Source of the DNA: Vibrio nitrifigilis
Lineage (GTDB): Bacteria; Pseudomonadota; Gammaproteobacteria; Enterobacterales; Vibrionaceae
NCBI RefSeq assembly: GCF_015686695.1
Contig: NZ_JADPMR010000004.1
Span: 372,001-436,000 of the forward strand
Length of the DNA stretch: 64,000 nucleotides
Reading direction: 5' to 3'
In this document: positions 51,985 to 60,563 of the stretch, piece by piece
Numbering within the stretch: position 1 is the first letter of the stretch
How the letters are laid out: each line of letters opens with the position of its first letter
Notes under the pieces: generated by a model
What the model was told of the DNA's origin: nothing
Database searches by the model: none
The model's input: the letters and a program-made list of their open reading frames with translations, nothing else
Translations under genes and position numbers: made by a program

Positions 51985-52281
51985 GTGAGCAAAATTGTCA
52001 GTTACACCCGGGGGGGAGACGAATGGGAACCCCAATTTATTTCTGAAATCGATCAAGCAAACTGTATTGGTTGTGGCCGTTGCTATAAAGTTTGTTCAAG
52101 AGATGTCTTTGATTTAGTGGAAAAAGAAGATGTCGATGATGATGACGATGATGATTATTATGATGAAGATGAAATGATGATGGTGATGAGCATCAAAAAT
52201 GCTGAGGATTGTATTGGTTGTACATCATGTAGCAAAGTCTGTCCGAAAAATTGTCAAAGTTTTGCCCCGGCAGAGGCTTAG
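51985..52281 (+). CDS. fdxB: Nif-specific ferredoxin III (FdxB), two [4Fe-4S] clusters
   Basis: A 98-residue ferredoxin with a GTG start behind AAGGAAAA. The first cluster uses Cys27, Cys30 and Cys33 with Cys37 (CIGCGRCYKVC) and the second uses Cys76, Cys79 and Cys82 with Cys86 (CIGCTSCSKVC), each sharing one distal ligand with the other motif. The two halves are split by a very acidic linker, residues 45-63 (about 15 Asp or Glu). FdxB acts in electron supply to cofactor assembly in other diazotrophs. It closes the nifENX unit. Confidence 0.93.
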   Translation: MSKIVSYTRGGDEWEPQFISEIDQANCIGCGRCYKVCSRDVFDLVEKEDVDDDDDDDYYDEDEMMMVMSIKNAEDCIGCTSCSKVCPKNCQSFAPAEA

Positions 52282-52711
52282 GTTTCACACTGAATGTAAG
52301 TTTCAATCTTTTCTTCTAAGGGACAGTCTGCACTGTCCCTTTCTGTTTCTAGTTATTGGCGTCATTTTCCTACTTAGAATGCGCACTGAATACGGTTATT
52401 TTCGGTATGAATGATGCCGACTATCACAATGTCGCGGTTTATGTCGGGTTTGTGTCACACCGATTGTCATCATTTTTGTATCAAAGCGAACAAATTGCGC
52501 CTATTGAGGATTTTATTTTGTGTTTGTTTTGTGACCGGGTTAAAAAATAACTCAATACAATTCATGTGCTTATGTCTCATTTTTTCTACTATCTTCGCCA
52601 GTTGTCACAACTTGCCATGTAACTTGCAACATTCCTGTAAAGTCTTGAAACACCAACACCATACACACGCACTGGACGCGTGGCGGGCAATAAAATAATT
52701 AAGGAGCAGGT
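52282..52711. promoter_or_regulatory. nifU upstream region with candidate NifA site and sigma-54 promoter
   Basis: The 430-bp gap holds TGTATCAAAGCGAACA at 52477-52492, an exact TGT-N10-ACA. About 120 bases further, CTTGCCATGTAACTTGCAA at 52611-52629 has GC-N10-GC spacing with a perfect TTGCA -12 box but a poor -24 (GC in place of GG). Small open frames here (52199-52700) show no likeness to proteins and are not called. AAGGAG precedes nifU. Confidence 0.5.
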
Positions 52712-53641
52712 ATGTGGGATTACTCTGAGAAAGTGAAAGATCATTTCTTCCATCCAAGGAATGCCAAGTTGGTTGAGGATGCAAATGCTCATGGCGATGT
52801 CGGTTCTATCAGTTGTGGCGATGCACTGAGCCTGACGCTGAAAATCAATCCAGATACAGATGTGATTGAAGATGCCGGTTTTCAAACTTTTGGCTGCGGT
52901 AGCGCTATTGCTTCTTCATCGGCATTGACAGAAATGATCATCGGTAAACCAGTGAATGACGCGTTAAATGTTACCAATAAAGACATTGCAGATTTTCTTG
53001 ATGGATTACCTCCGGAAAAAATGCACTGTTCAGTTATGGGCATGGAGGCCTTGCACGCAGCGGTTGCCGATTATCGCGGTGAGGAGTTAGACGACGACCA
53101 CGAAGAGGGTGAACTGATCTGCAAATGTTTTGCGATTGATGACGCGACGATTAAACGTGTGGTTAAAGCAAACAATCTCACTACATTAGAAGAAGTGATC
53201 AACTACACCAAAGCAGGTGGTGCCTGCGCTTCTTGTCATGAAAAAATTGAATGGGTGTTGGAAGATTGCCTCGCAGAAATGCAAGGTGAGGCACCAACAG
53301 CACAACATGGCGAAGTGATCGCTATGGAAGGGAATCAATCTGCACCAGTACGTAGCGAAGAAGCGCAACGTGTTTGGGATCTCATCAGCCAAATCATTGA
53401 TGATGTGCGTCCAAACGTGCAAATGGACGGCGGTGATATTCACTTAGTCGATATTGAAGACAATGTCGTGTTTGTTTCTATGGTGGGGGCTTGTACTGGA
53501 TGTGGTTTATCTGGACTCACTCTAGCCAACGTTGAACATCAAATTAGCCAAGTGATGGGTGAAATGTTCACCGTATTCCCAGTTCAAGAAAGTGGCACAG
53601 AAGGTCTAGCAGACCCAAAGGAGGGGACTTATGATCACTAA
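52712..53641 (+). CDS. nifU: Fe-S cluster scaffold protein NifU
   Basis: A 309-residue three-domain scaffold that builds Fe-S clusters for nitrogenase from NifS-derived sulfur. The IscU-like N-domain has Cys35, Cys62 and Cys106; the middle [2Fe-2S] ferredoxin-like domain has Cys137 and Cys139 with Cys172 and Cys175; the C-terminal Nfu domain has the CxxC pair Cys261 and Cys264 (GACTGCGLSG). All cluster residues are intact. It is the first gene of nifUSVWZM and overlaps nifS by 11 bases. Confidence 0.97.
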   Translation: MWDYSEKVKDHFFHPRNAKLVEDANAHGDVGSISCGDALSLTLKINPDTDVIEDAGFQTFGCGSAIASSSALTEMIIGKPVNDALNVTNKDIADFLDGLPPEKMHCSVMGMEALHAAVADYRGEELDDDHEEGELICKCFAIDDATIKRVVKANNLTTLEEVINYTKAGGACASCHEKIEWVLEDCLAEMQGEAPTAQHGEVIAMEGNQSAPVRSEEAQRVWDLISQIIDDVRPNVQMDGGDIHLVDIEDNVVFVSMVGACTGCGLSGLTLANVEHQISQVMGEMFTVFPVQESGTEGLADPKEGTYDH

Positions 53642-54860
53642 TAATGCAGCTGAAAAACCAATTATTTATCTAGATAATAATGCGACAACTCGCATTGACC
53701 CGCGTGTATTGGGCGTAATGATTCCTTATCTAGACCAATATTATGGCAACCCATCTTCTATTCACCGTTTAGGCGCAAAAGTGGGTCAGGCATTAGAAAT
53801 CGCTCGTGAGCAGGTACAGCAATTTATTGGTGCACGTTTCTCCAGTGAAATCGTATTTACCTCATGTGCGACGGAAGCGACCTCAACCGCGATTATGTCG
53901 GCCGTTGAAGCTTATCCCGATCGTAAAGAGATCATTACCACACAGGTAGAGCACCCAGCCACGCTCACTTTGTGTCAAAACTTAGAACGTAAAGGCTACA
54001 AAATTCATTTTATTGGCGTGGATAAAAAAGGGCGTTTGGACTTTAAAGCGTTTGAAGCCGCGCTAAGCCGCAATGTCTGTTTAGTGACAATGATGTGGGC
54101 GAATAACGAAACAGGTACGATTTTCCCGATTGAACGTGTTTCTCACTTAGCCAAATTCTATGGCGCATTAATGCACGTTGATGGGGTACAAGCGGCTGGG
54201 AAAATTCCAATGGATGTTAAATCATTGCATATCGATATGATGTCTATTTCTGGTCACAAATTCCATGCGCCGAAAGGTGTTGGTGCGCTTTATTTACGTC
54301 GTGGTACTCGTTTTAGACCTTTACTTCGTGGTGGACATCAAGAACGCGGCCGCCGAGCTGGGACCGAAAATGCAGCATCAATTATTGCAATGGGGGCTGC
54401 GGCTCAGTACGCCTTCAACGCGTTAGAAACGGAAGTGCCACGGATACAAATGCTTCGCGACCGTTTAGAACAAGGCCTGTTAGCGCGTATTCCAAACAGT
54501 TTTGTCACAGGTAATCGGGCTCATCGTGTACCTAATACTTGTAACTTAGCAGTGGAATATGTGGAAGGTGAAGCTCTGCTTCTGATGATGAACCAAGAAG
54601 GGATTGCGGCGTCATCTGGTTCGGCTTGTACTTCAGGATCTCTAGAGCCTTCTCATGTCATGAAAGCGATGCAAATTCCGTTTACCGCTGCACATGGTAC
54701 GCTGCGTTTCTCATTATCCCGCTTCAATACTGAAGAAGACATTGATTACGTGCTCGAAAAACTACCACCGATTGTGGAACGTTTAAGAGAGCTTTCTCCT
54801 TACTGGGACAATACGACCAACAAAGGTAACGTTGACGCGTTTGCTCCGGTGTACGCCTAG
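53631..54860 (+). CDS. nifS: Cysteine desulfurase NifS
   Basis: A 409-residue pyridoxal-phosphate enzyme that takes sulfur from cysteine and hands it to NifU. The PLP Lys is Lys210 (SISGHKFHAPKG), the catalytic Cys is Cys333 (SSGSACTSGSLEPS), and the substrate loop ANNETGTIFP is near residue 157. Length fits NifS. The start lies within the end of nifU, a coupled arrangement that keeps the pair in step. Confidence 0.96.
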   Translation: MITNNAAEKPIIYLDNNATTRIDPRVLGVMIPYLDQYYGNPSSIHRLGAKVGQALEIAREQVQQFIGARFSSEIVFTSCATEATSTAIMSAVEAYPDRKEIITTQVEHPATLTLCQNLERKGYKIHFIGVDKKGRLDFKAFEAALSRNVCLVTMMWANNETGTIFPIERVSHLAKFYGALMHVDGVQAAGKIPMDVKSLHIDMMSISGHKFHAPKGVGALYLRRGTRFRPLLRGGHQERGRRAGTENAASIIAMGAAAQYAFNALETEVPRIQMLRDRLEQGLLARIPNSFVTGNRAHRVPNTCNLAVEYVEGEALLLMMNQEGIAASSGSACTSGSLEPSHVMKAMQIPFTAAHGTLRFSLSRFNTEEDIDYVLEKLPPIVERLRELSPYWDNTTNKGNVDAFAPVYA

Positions 54861-54870
54861 GGAGGTTGCG

Positions 54871-56016
54871 ATGGCCTATGGAATGAATATTCCTAGCAAA
54901 GTGGTGATTAACGACACCACTTTGCGGGATGGCGAACAAAGTCCAGGGGTCGCGTTTACGACTGAAGAAAAAGTTCATATTGCTCTATTGTTAGAAGATG
55001 CAGGTGTCAACGAACTCGAAGTGGGGATTCCAGCAATGGGCCCCGCTGAGCGAGACACAATACGGGCCATTTCTCAGTCACTTTCTCGCGCACAAACCAT
55101 GGCTTGGTGTCGGATGCTACCGGAAGATGTTGAACTGGCGACGGGGCTCGGTTTGGATTGGCTTGATTTATCTATTCCTGTATCGAGCGTGCAGTTAAAA
55201 AGTAAGCTCAACATCTCTCCAGAACGGCTATTTAAGCGCTGTACACATGTGATTCAAATGGCAATCTCGCGCGGATTTAATGTCTGTGTTGGGATGGAAG
55301 ATGCGTCACGTGCTGATCCAGAGTTTTTACTACGAGTGGCGGAAGTGGCGGAAGCCGCTGGGGCGCAACGGTTACGTTTCGCTGATACTAACGGAATACT
55401 CGATCCGTTTACTACTTTCCAGCGTATTGTGCAGTTACGCACCAGTACTCCGCTTGATATTGAGATGCACGCACACAATGACTTGGGTCTTGCTACGGCA
55501 AACACATTAGCGGCAATCCAAGCTGGCGCAACGTCGATTAACACGACCATTAACGGCTTAGGTGAACGTGCGGGTAATGCAGCATTGGAAGAAGTGGCGG
55601 TTGCAGTCAACGTATTAGATCAGTCTCACACTGATATCGATTTAACTCAACTTCCCAATTTGTGTCGCTATGTTTACATGGCATCAGGCCGTTCAATCTC
55701 ACCACAAAAAGCGATTACCGGCGATATTGTGTTCACTCATGAATCGGGCGTACACGTCGATGGCTTACTTAAAGACATCAATACTTATCAAGGCTTTTCG
55801 CCTACATTAATCGGTCGTCATCATCATTTGGTGTTGGGTAAACACTCGGGTATTAAAGCGATCAGTGAAGTTTATCGTCGTCTTGGGGTGATTCTATCGC
55901 AAGGCCAATGCGAAGCACTGCGCGATGAACTGCGTCATTGGTCTGAAAAAGAAAAGTGTGTGCCTACCAATGATGATTTATTAGGGATAGCCATGCATGT
56001 GATGGTGTCAGCATAA
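54871..56016 (+). CDS. nifV: Homocitrate synthase NifV
   Basis: A 381-residue enzyme that condenses acetyl-CoA with 2-oxoglutarate to make homocitrate, the organic ligand of FeMo-cofactor. The start at 54871 (MAYGMNIPSKVVINDT) follows GGGAGG; the frame from 54832 overlaps nifS and is not used. Catalytic and metal sites are VINDTTLRDGEQSPGVAF (residues 10-27), EMHAHNDLGLATANTLAAI near 196-214 and FTHESGVHVDGLL near 289-301. Family motifs match NifV rather than LeuA or LysS. Confidence 0.95.
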   Translation: MAYGMNIPSKVVINDTTLRDGEQSPGVAFTTEEKVHIALLLEDAGVNELEVGIPAMGPAERDTIRAISQSLSRAQTMAWCRMLPEDVELATGLGLDWLDLSIPVSSVQLKSKLNISPERLFKRCTHVIQMAISRGFNVCVGMEDASRADPEFLLRVAEVAEAAGAQRLRFADTNGILDPFTTFQRIVQLRTSTPLDIEMHAHNDLGLATANTLAAIQAGATSINTTINGLGERAGNAALEEVAVAVNVLDQSHTDIDLTQLPNLCRYVYMASGRSISPQKAITGDIVFTHESGVHVDGLLKDINTYQGFSPTLIGRHHHLVLGKHSGIKAISEVYRRLGVILSQGQCEALRDELRHWSEKEKCVPTNDDLLGIAMHVMVSA

Positions 56017-56028
56017 AAAGGGAAAGTT

Positions 56029-56349
56029 ATGGACCATATCGACCCAGAGGAATTTTTAGAAGATTTAGAAGAGCTAAGTACCGCTGAAGCCTTCTTAGAT
56101 TATTTTGATATCGATTACGAGCCAGAACTTGTTGAACGTAAACATATCCAGTTACTCCGTCTGTTTCAAAAATTGTTATCGAGTCAACCGGCTCGATTAA
56201 GTGAATACCGTTATTACCATCAAACCTTGAGTATTGCTTATCGTCAATTGGCACTTGGAAGAGAGCCTGCGTTTGATTCACATGGATGCCAAAGTTGTCA
56301 CAGTACTGAATGTGGCTCACTGACCGTTGTTGAAGAGGAGCGACCATGA
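56029..56349 (+). CDS. nifW: Nitrogenase stabilising protein NifW
   Basis: A 106-residue protein that protects the MoFe protein, probably from oxygen, in organisms tested. The start at 56029 follows AAGGGAAAG. The family core is EDLEELSTAEAFLDYFDIDYEPELVERKHIQLLRLFQ (about 11-47), ending in a Cys-rich tail (GCQSCHSTECGS) that may bind metal. Its stop overlaps the nifZ start by four bases. Confidence 0.93.
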   Translation: MDHIDPEEFLEDLEELSTAEAFLDYFDIDYEPELVERKHIQLLRLFQKLLSSQPARLSEYRYYHQTLSIAYRQLALGREPAFDSHGCQSCHSTECGSLTVVEEERP

Positions 56350-56822
56350 CTGATTGGGAATTAGAAAGACAACCCGGCATACGCTTTGCCGAAGGAGAGC
56401 CTGTGCGCGTTATCCGCACAGTGCGTAATGATGGGAGCTTCCCTGACTTTGACAAAGGGGACGTGTTGGTCGAGGCGGGTTCTTGTGGCGAAGTACGCAG
56501 CTACGGTTATTTTTTACAAACGCAGGTGATTTTCCAAGTCTATTTTCCTGAGGTGAATCGGGTGATTGGTATTCGCGAAACTGAATTGATCCGAGCTGAT
56601 TTACCTTGGGTGCCTTGCACTTTATACAGTTTGGATAAAGCGCGTTTAACCAAAAGCTTAACCATCAAAGGCGAACCGCTAGCGAGCAAAGGCGATCTGA
56701 TTGAGGTGAAACGTTCTTGGCGCGATCTCGAAGATGGCTCTCTCACATACGAAGTCGCGTGTGGTGAATACGTCTTTAAATTGGATGCCTCAGTATTAGA
56801 AGCTGTTCATGATTCTCTATAG
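56346..56822 (+). CDS. nifZ: P-cluster maturation protein NifZ
   Basis: A 158-residue protein that helps the second P-cluster of the MoFe protein to form. The family core is GIRFAEGEPVRVIRTVRNDGSF with KGDVLVEAGSCGEVRSYGYFLQT (about 11-65), a SH3-like fold, followed by a similar second half (KGEPLASKGDLIEVKRSWRDLEDG). The start overlaps nifW by four bases (ATGA), so it is coupled. It is followed by nifM after about 30 bases. Confidence 0.93.
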   Translation: MTDWELERQPGIRFAEGEPVRVIRTVRNDGSFPDFDKGDVLVEAGSCGEVRSYGYFLQTQVIFQVYFPEVNRVIGIRETELIRADLPWVPCTLYSLDKARLTKSLTIKGEPLASKGDLIEVKRSWRDLEDGSLTYEVACGEYVFKLDASVLEAVHDSL

Positions 56823-56855
56823 GTCTCGTGGTTAATTGATAGGAAAGGAGTGGGT

Positions 56856-57704
56856 ATGGAAGCCTATAAAAGACATTATCTAACCGCAAAAGTCGCGACA
56901 GAGCTTTATCAGTTAAATCCTGAATTTCTGTCGAGTATGCAGCGTGTCAAAGTCGATGAACAGGTGGAACAGCTCTATCGTATTCAGGAAGCCATTTTGC
57001 AATCCCAAGAAGCTCAGTGGATTGCTCTGAGCGAGCAAGAAGTTGATCAGGCATTAGATTCTTGTATTGAAGGCTATGATTCGTATCAAGGGTTTATTCA
57101 AGCGCTTAACAATCAACATCTCGATGAAGGGAAGTTGCGCCAAGCCCTCAAAGAAGAACTCAAATGCGACAAGGTTATGGAGTGGGTGAGTCGTGATGTG
57201 CCATCACTAAGACAAGAAGATGCCGAGCGTTATTTCAATACTCACCGGCAAGAGTTTCATCGCCCACAAATGTGGGATATGAGCCAGATTTTAATTACGG
57301 TGAATGAGGCATACCCAGACAATACGCACGCCAAAGTCGTGGCTCGTATTTGGTCTGTCTATGATCATTGTAAAGCGCAAGATGATGATGTGTTCAGCCA
57401 GCATGCGCTAAAATATTCAGAGTGCCCCAGCGCCATGAATAATGGCTATCTCGGTTGGTGTGATGAAACGAAACTTTATCCGCAGATAACCGAGCGCTTG
57501 GTATCGCTTGCATCTAACCAGCTAAGCACTCCGATTGAAACTGAATTAGGCTTTCACTTGGTAAAATACCATCAGATGAAACCTGAGGGGATGGCAAGTT
57601 TTGCAGAAGCCTTACCTTTTCTCGAAGAGAAACATACCCAACGCGCTCGCCAATACTTACAGCGCCAATGGTTAACCCAGTTGCTGCAAGCTTACCCAGC
57701 GTAA
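56856..57704 (+). CDS. nifM: NifM, peptidyl-prolyl isomerase needed for NifH maturation
   Basis: A 282-residue PpiC-type (parvulin) isomerase that is needed to make active NifH in Klebsiella and Azotobacter. The ATG at 56856, five bases after AAAGGAG, is chosen over the GTG at 56850. The N-terminal half (1-120) is helical, as in SurA-like proteins. The parvulin domain is about 130-250: WDMSQILITVNEA, FSQHALKYSECPSAMNNGYLGW, TPIETELGFHLVKYH. It ends nifUSVWZM and is followed by a terminator. Confidence 0.92.
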   Translation: MEAYKRHYLTAKVATELYQLNPEFLSSMQRVKVDEQVEQLYRIQEAILQSQEAQWIALSEQEVDQALDSCIEGYDSYQGFIQALNNQHLDEGKLRQALKEELKCDKVMEWVSRDVPSLRQEDAERYFNTHRQEFHRPQMWDMSQILITVNEAYPDNTHAKVVARIWSVYDHCKAQDDDVFSQHALKYSECPSAMNNGYLGWCDETKLYPQITERLVSLASNQLSTPIETELGFHLVKYHQMKPEGMASFAEALPFLEEKHTQRARQYLQRQWLTQLLQAYPA

Positions 57705-57732
57705 CGGTCGTTTAAATCATTTCACCATCATC

Positions 57733-57763
57733 AAACACCACATCTAGTATGTGGTGTTTTTGT
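57733..57763 (+). terminator. Terminator ending the nif cluster
   Basis: AAACACCACAT (57733-57743) pairs with ATGTGGTGTTT (57749-57759), ending TTTTTG. It lies about 30 bases after nifM. Confidence 0.85.
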
Positions 57764-57829
57764 GTTTATTCACTTTAAAAGCAAGCCACGAGTGGGAACC
57801 AAAAGGGCACAACCGATAAATTGGTTGTA

Positions 57830-58864
57830 TTAACTCGGGAAGGCATACACGCCTTTAGAGCAGATATTGACGGATACGTGATCGCCAATGGATAAAGGTT
57901 CTAGCGAAGTGGCGATCAGTTTGTTCCCTTTAACATGGACCACGTAGTGACATTGGTCGCCTCTAAATTGTTGCTCTTCTACTTGAGTTTCAGCATGGCT
58001 GTCGGATTGTAAAATTATGTTGTAAGGTCTCATGAGTAAGATACATTGCTGTTCAATGGTTAGCTCAGAAGGAGAATCGGCCTGAATGATTCCCAGAGAG
58101 GTTAAGTAGTCGTTATCTCGAGATTTTGTGGCGGGAAGGTAGCTGCCGCCGCCGAGAAAATCGGCCACAAATTTGCTTGATGGGTGATGATACAACTCGC
58201 TGGCTGTGCCGAATTGTTCAATCTTACCTTGATTCATGACGGCCATTTTATCGGCAAAAGCAAAGGCCTCTTCACGGCTATGAGTGACAAAAATCGCTGT
58301 GACGCCTTGGCGTTTAAAAATATCACGAATCTCTTTGATTAAGTCGTGGCGCACTTGAGTATCAATATTTGAAAAAGGCTCATCAAGTAATAACAAATCA
58401 GGTTGATAGATCAGTGATCGAGCGATAGCCACTCGCTGTTGTTGCCCTCCAGAGAGTTGATGAGGATAACGATCGGCAAAACCGTTCAATCGAACTAAAG
58501 AAAGCATGTTATTGACGCGTTCGCGTTTTTCTTGAGTAGTGACTTTTCTAAGGCCAAAGGCAATATTCTCACCTACGGTAAGGTGAGGGAAAAGTGCATA
58601 ATCTTGGAAAATCATACCAATATTGCGCTGTTCGGGAGGCACTTGACGACTCCCATCATCCAGAGTGCGATTATTGAGATAGATGGCCCCGGTTTTCACT
58701 GGTAATAATCCGGCAATGGCTTTGAGTAATGTTGTTTTGCCACATCCACTGGAACCCAGCAAACAAATAATTTCCCCTTGATTAACCGATAAAGACAGAG
58801 ATTCAAGTACAGTTTGTTGTTCGTACTGACACGTTAAATTTGCAATAGAAAGAGTATGTGTCAT
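57830..58864 (-). CDS. fbpC: Iron(III) ABC transporter ATPase FbpC
   Basis: A 344-residue ATPase of the ferric iron importer. Walker A is GSSGCGKTT (about residue 37), the Q-loop is MIFQDYALFPHLTVGENIAFGL, the signature LSGGQQQRVAIARSL is near 135, and Walker B is LLLLDEPFSNID with the H-loop FVTHSREEAFAFAD. A C-terminal TOBE-like region follows (CILLMRPYNIILQSD). Its start overlaps the permease stop by one base (TGATG). Confidence 0.9.
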   Translation of the reverse strand: MTHTLSIANLTCQYEQQTVLESLSLSVNQGEIICLLGSSGCGKTTLLKAIAGLLPVKTGAIYLNNRTLDDGSRQVPPEQRNIGMIFQDYALFPHLTVGENIAFGLRKVTTQEKRERVNNMLSLVRLNGFADRYPHQLSGGQQQRVAIARSLIYQPDLLLLDEPFSNIDTQVRHDLIKEIRDIFKRQGVTAIFVTHSREEAFAFADKMAVMNQGKIEQFGTASELYHHPSSKFVADFLGGGSYLPATKSRDNDYLTSLGIIQADSPSELTIEQQCILLMRPYNIILQSDSHAETQVEEQQFRGDQCHYVVHVKGNKLIATSLEPLSIGDHVSVNICSKGVYAFPS

Positions 58865-60489
58865 CAGTGAGCCCTCTCCAGTGAACGGTTAACAATGATG
58901 AGCGGAATTAAACCAACCAGAACTAACAGCACGGCCGGGAGAGCGGCAAGCTCTAATTGTTCATCGGAAGCAAAGTTATACACATAGGTAGCTAATGATT
59001 CGAAATTAAATGGGCGCAGCAGTAATGCCGCATTCAACTCCTTCATCGATTCAATGAAAACCAATAATATAGCAACCAAAATGCCACGCCTTATCATCGG
59101 TAAATGAACACGTCGTAGCATTTGTGTTTCGTTACATCCCATTGTGCGACTGGCCATGTCCATTGATGGAGAAACCTTACCTAAACTACTCTCAACACTA
59201 CCAATGGCCACGGCTGAAAAACGCACCACCATGGCGAAGATAATGGCAAACATCGACCCCGATAGCACCAACCCAGGTTGATCCCATGCCATAAACTTTG
59301 CCATGTCATTAATCCAATAATCGACTTTGAGAACAGGGGCTAATACACCAATGGCTAGCACTGTGCCGGGCACGGCATAACCTAACGAGGCGGCGCGCAT
59401 AAAAAATAGGCTCTGGTGAGCGCCTTGTAAACGATGAGTGAAGTTAACAACAATAGCGATAGCGGTTGCAATTAAGGCGGCCAATATTGAAATTTTTAAA
59501 CTGTTAAAAGCGTATATTTTAAATTCTGGCGTCCAGCTTTGAATAAAATAATCGTAGGAATAACTAAGCAGTTGTACCAGCGGTAGAATAAATGCGATAG
59601 CAACTAACCCCCAACACCATACAACTGAAAGGGCTTTTTTCCAGCCATGTAACTCATAGCGCACATCTTCATGGCTGGTATAGCTGGTTTGAAACAGTTT
59701 CTGTTTTCTACGGCTGTAGCGTTCGCCACTCAATAGAAGTACGACGACCAACAGCATAATGGCGGATATTTTAGCCGCGGCACCTAAGTTTGAATAGCCA
59801 AGCCACGTATCATATACGGCGGTAGTTAGGGTGCTGACAGCAAAATAGCTCACCGTACCAAAATCACCTAACGTTTCCATGGCAACAAGAGAAAGGCCAA
59901 CTGCCACCGCTGGACGAATTAAAGGTAAAGATACGCGGCGAAAGCTTTCGAGTGGGGAACAACCCAGTAGCCTTGCGGATTGCAGTAAGCTCACGTTTTG
60001 TTCCATAAACGCTGAGCGAGACATTAAGTATACATAAGGGTAAAGCACTAACGCTAATACAAAAATAGCGCCGGGCAAGGTACGAATATCTGGAAACCAG
60101 TAGTCTGATGCTCCCCAACTGGTGAGGTCTCTAAGCCATTGCTGAATAGGCCCCGCGTAATCAAACCAATCGGTATAGATATAGCCGACGATATAGCCAG
60201 GCATGGCTAAAGGAAGCACAAGTGCCCACTGTAAATATTTTTCTCCGGGCACGCGGCACATTGCCATTAACCACGCTGATGGTAGCCCAAATAATAACGA
60301 GAGCAGCATGACGCCAGCAACGAGCAATAAGGTATTTAAAGTATAAGTGGGTAACACCGTTGCAAAAAGATGAGAGAATAAATCACCAGAGCCCTGTATC
60401 GAAAGGTAGAACAGCGACAAAATAGGCAGAACCAATAGCAGGGCAAATGCTCCACTACCACATAGCCAGAAGTTAGGTTTATCCATCAT
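58864..60489 (-). CDS. fbpB: Iron(III) ABC transporter permease FbpB (double-length)
   Basis: A 541-residue permease in which two half-transporters are fused, with about 12 helices, as in FbpB/FutB. The ATPase-contact EAA loops are seen twice: QSARLLGCSPLESFRRVSLPLIRPAV near 173 and ASRTMGCNETQMLRRVHLPMIRRGI near 447. It brings ferric iron across the inner membrane, powered by FbpC and fed by the binding protein. It is in an operon with the binding-protein gene upstream, about 75 bases apart. Confidence 0.9.
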   Translation of the reverse strand: MMDKPNFWLCGSGAFALLLVLPILSLFYLSIQGSGDLFSHLFATVLPTYTLNTLLLVAGVMLLSLLFGLPSAWLMAMCRVPGEKYLQWALVLPLAMPGYIVGYIYTDWFDYAGPIQQWLRDLTSWGASDYWFPDIRTLPGAIFVLALVLYPYVYLMSRSAFMEQNVSLLQSARLLGCSPLESFRRVSLPLIRPAVAVGLSLVAMETLGDFGTVSYFAVSTLTTAVYDTWLGYSNLGAAAKISAIMLLVVVLLLSGERYSRRKQKLFQTSYTSHEDVRYELHGWKKALSVVWCWGLVAIAFILPLVQLLSYSYDYFIQSWTPEFKIYAFNSLKISILAALIATAIAIVVNFTHRLQGAHQSLFFMRAASLGYAVPGTVLAIGVLAPVLKVDYWINDMAKFMAWDQPGLVLSGSMFAIIFAMVVRFSAVAIGSVESSLGKVSPSMDMASRTMGCNETQMLRRVHLPMIRRGILVAILLVFIESMKELNAALLLRPFNFESLATYVYNFASDEQLELAALPAVLLVLVGLIPLIIVNRSLERAH

Positions 60490-60563
60490 GCTGGTGGCTC
60501 TCTTATAGATCTAAACACCTTAAAAGTCGTTCTTTAGTAAATATTTACTTGTATAGCAAATAC

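Noticed and set aside
52199..52698. Overlapping small open frames between fdxB and nifU
   Set aside because: They lack ribosome sites and protein-like composition, overlap one another and cover the nifU control region.
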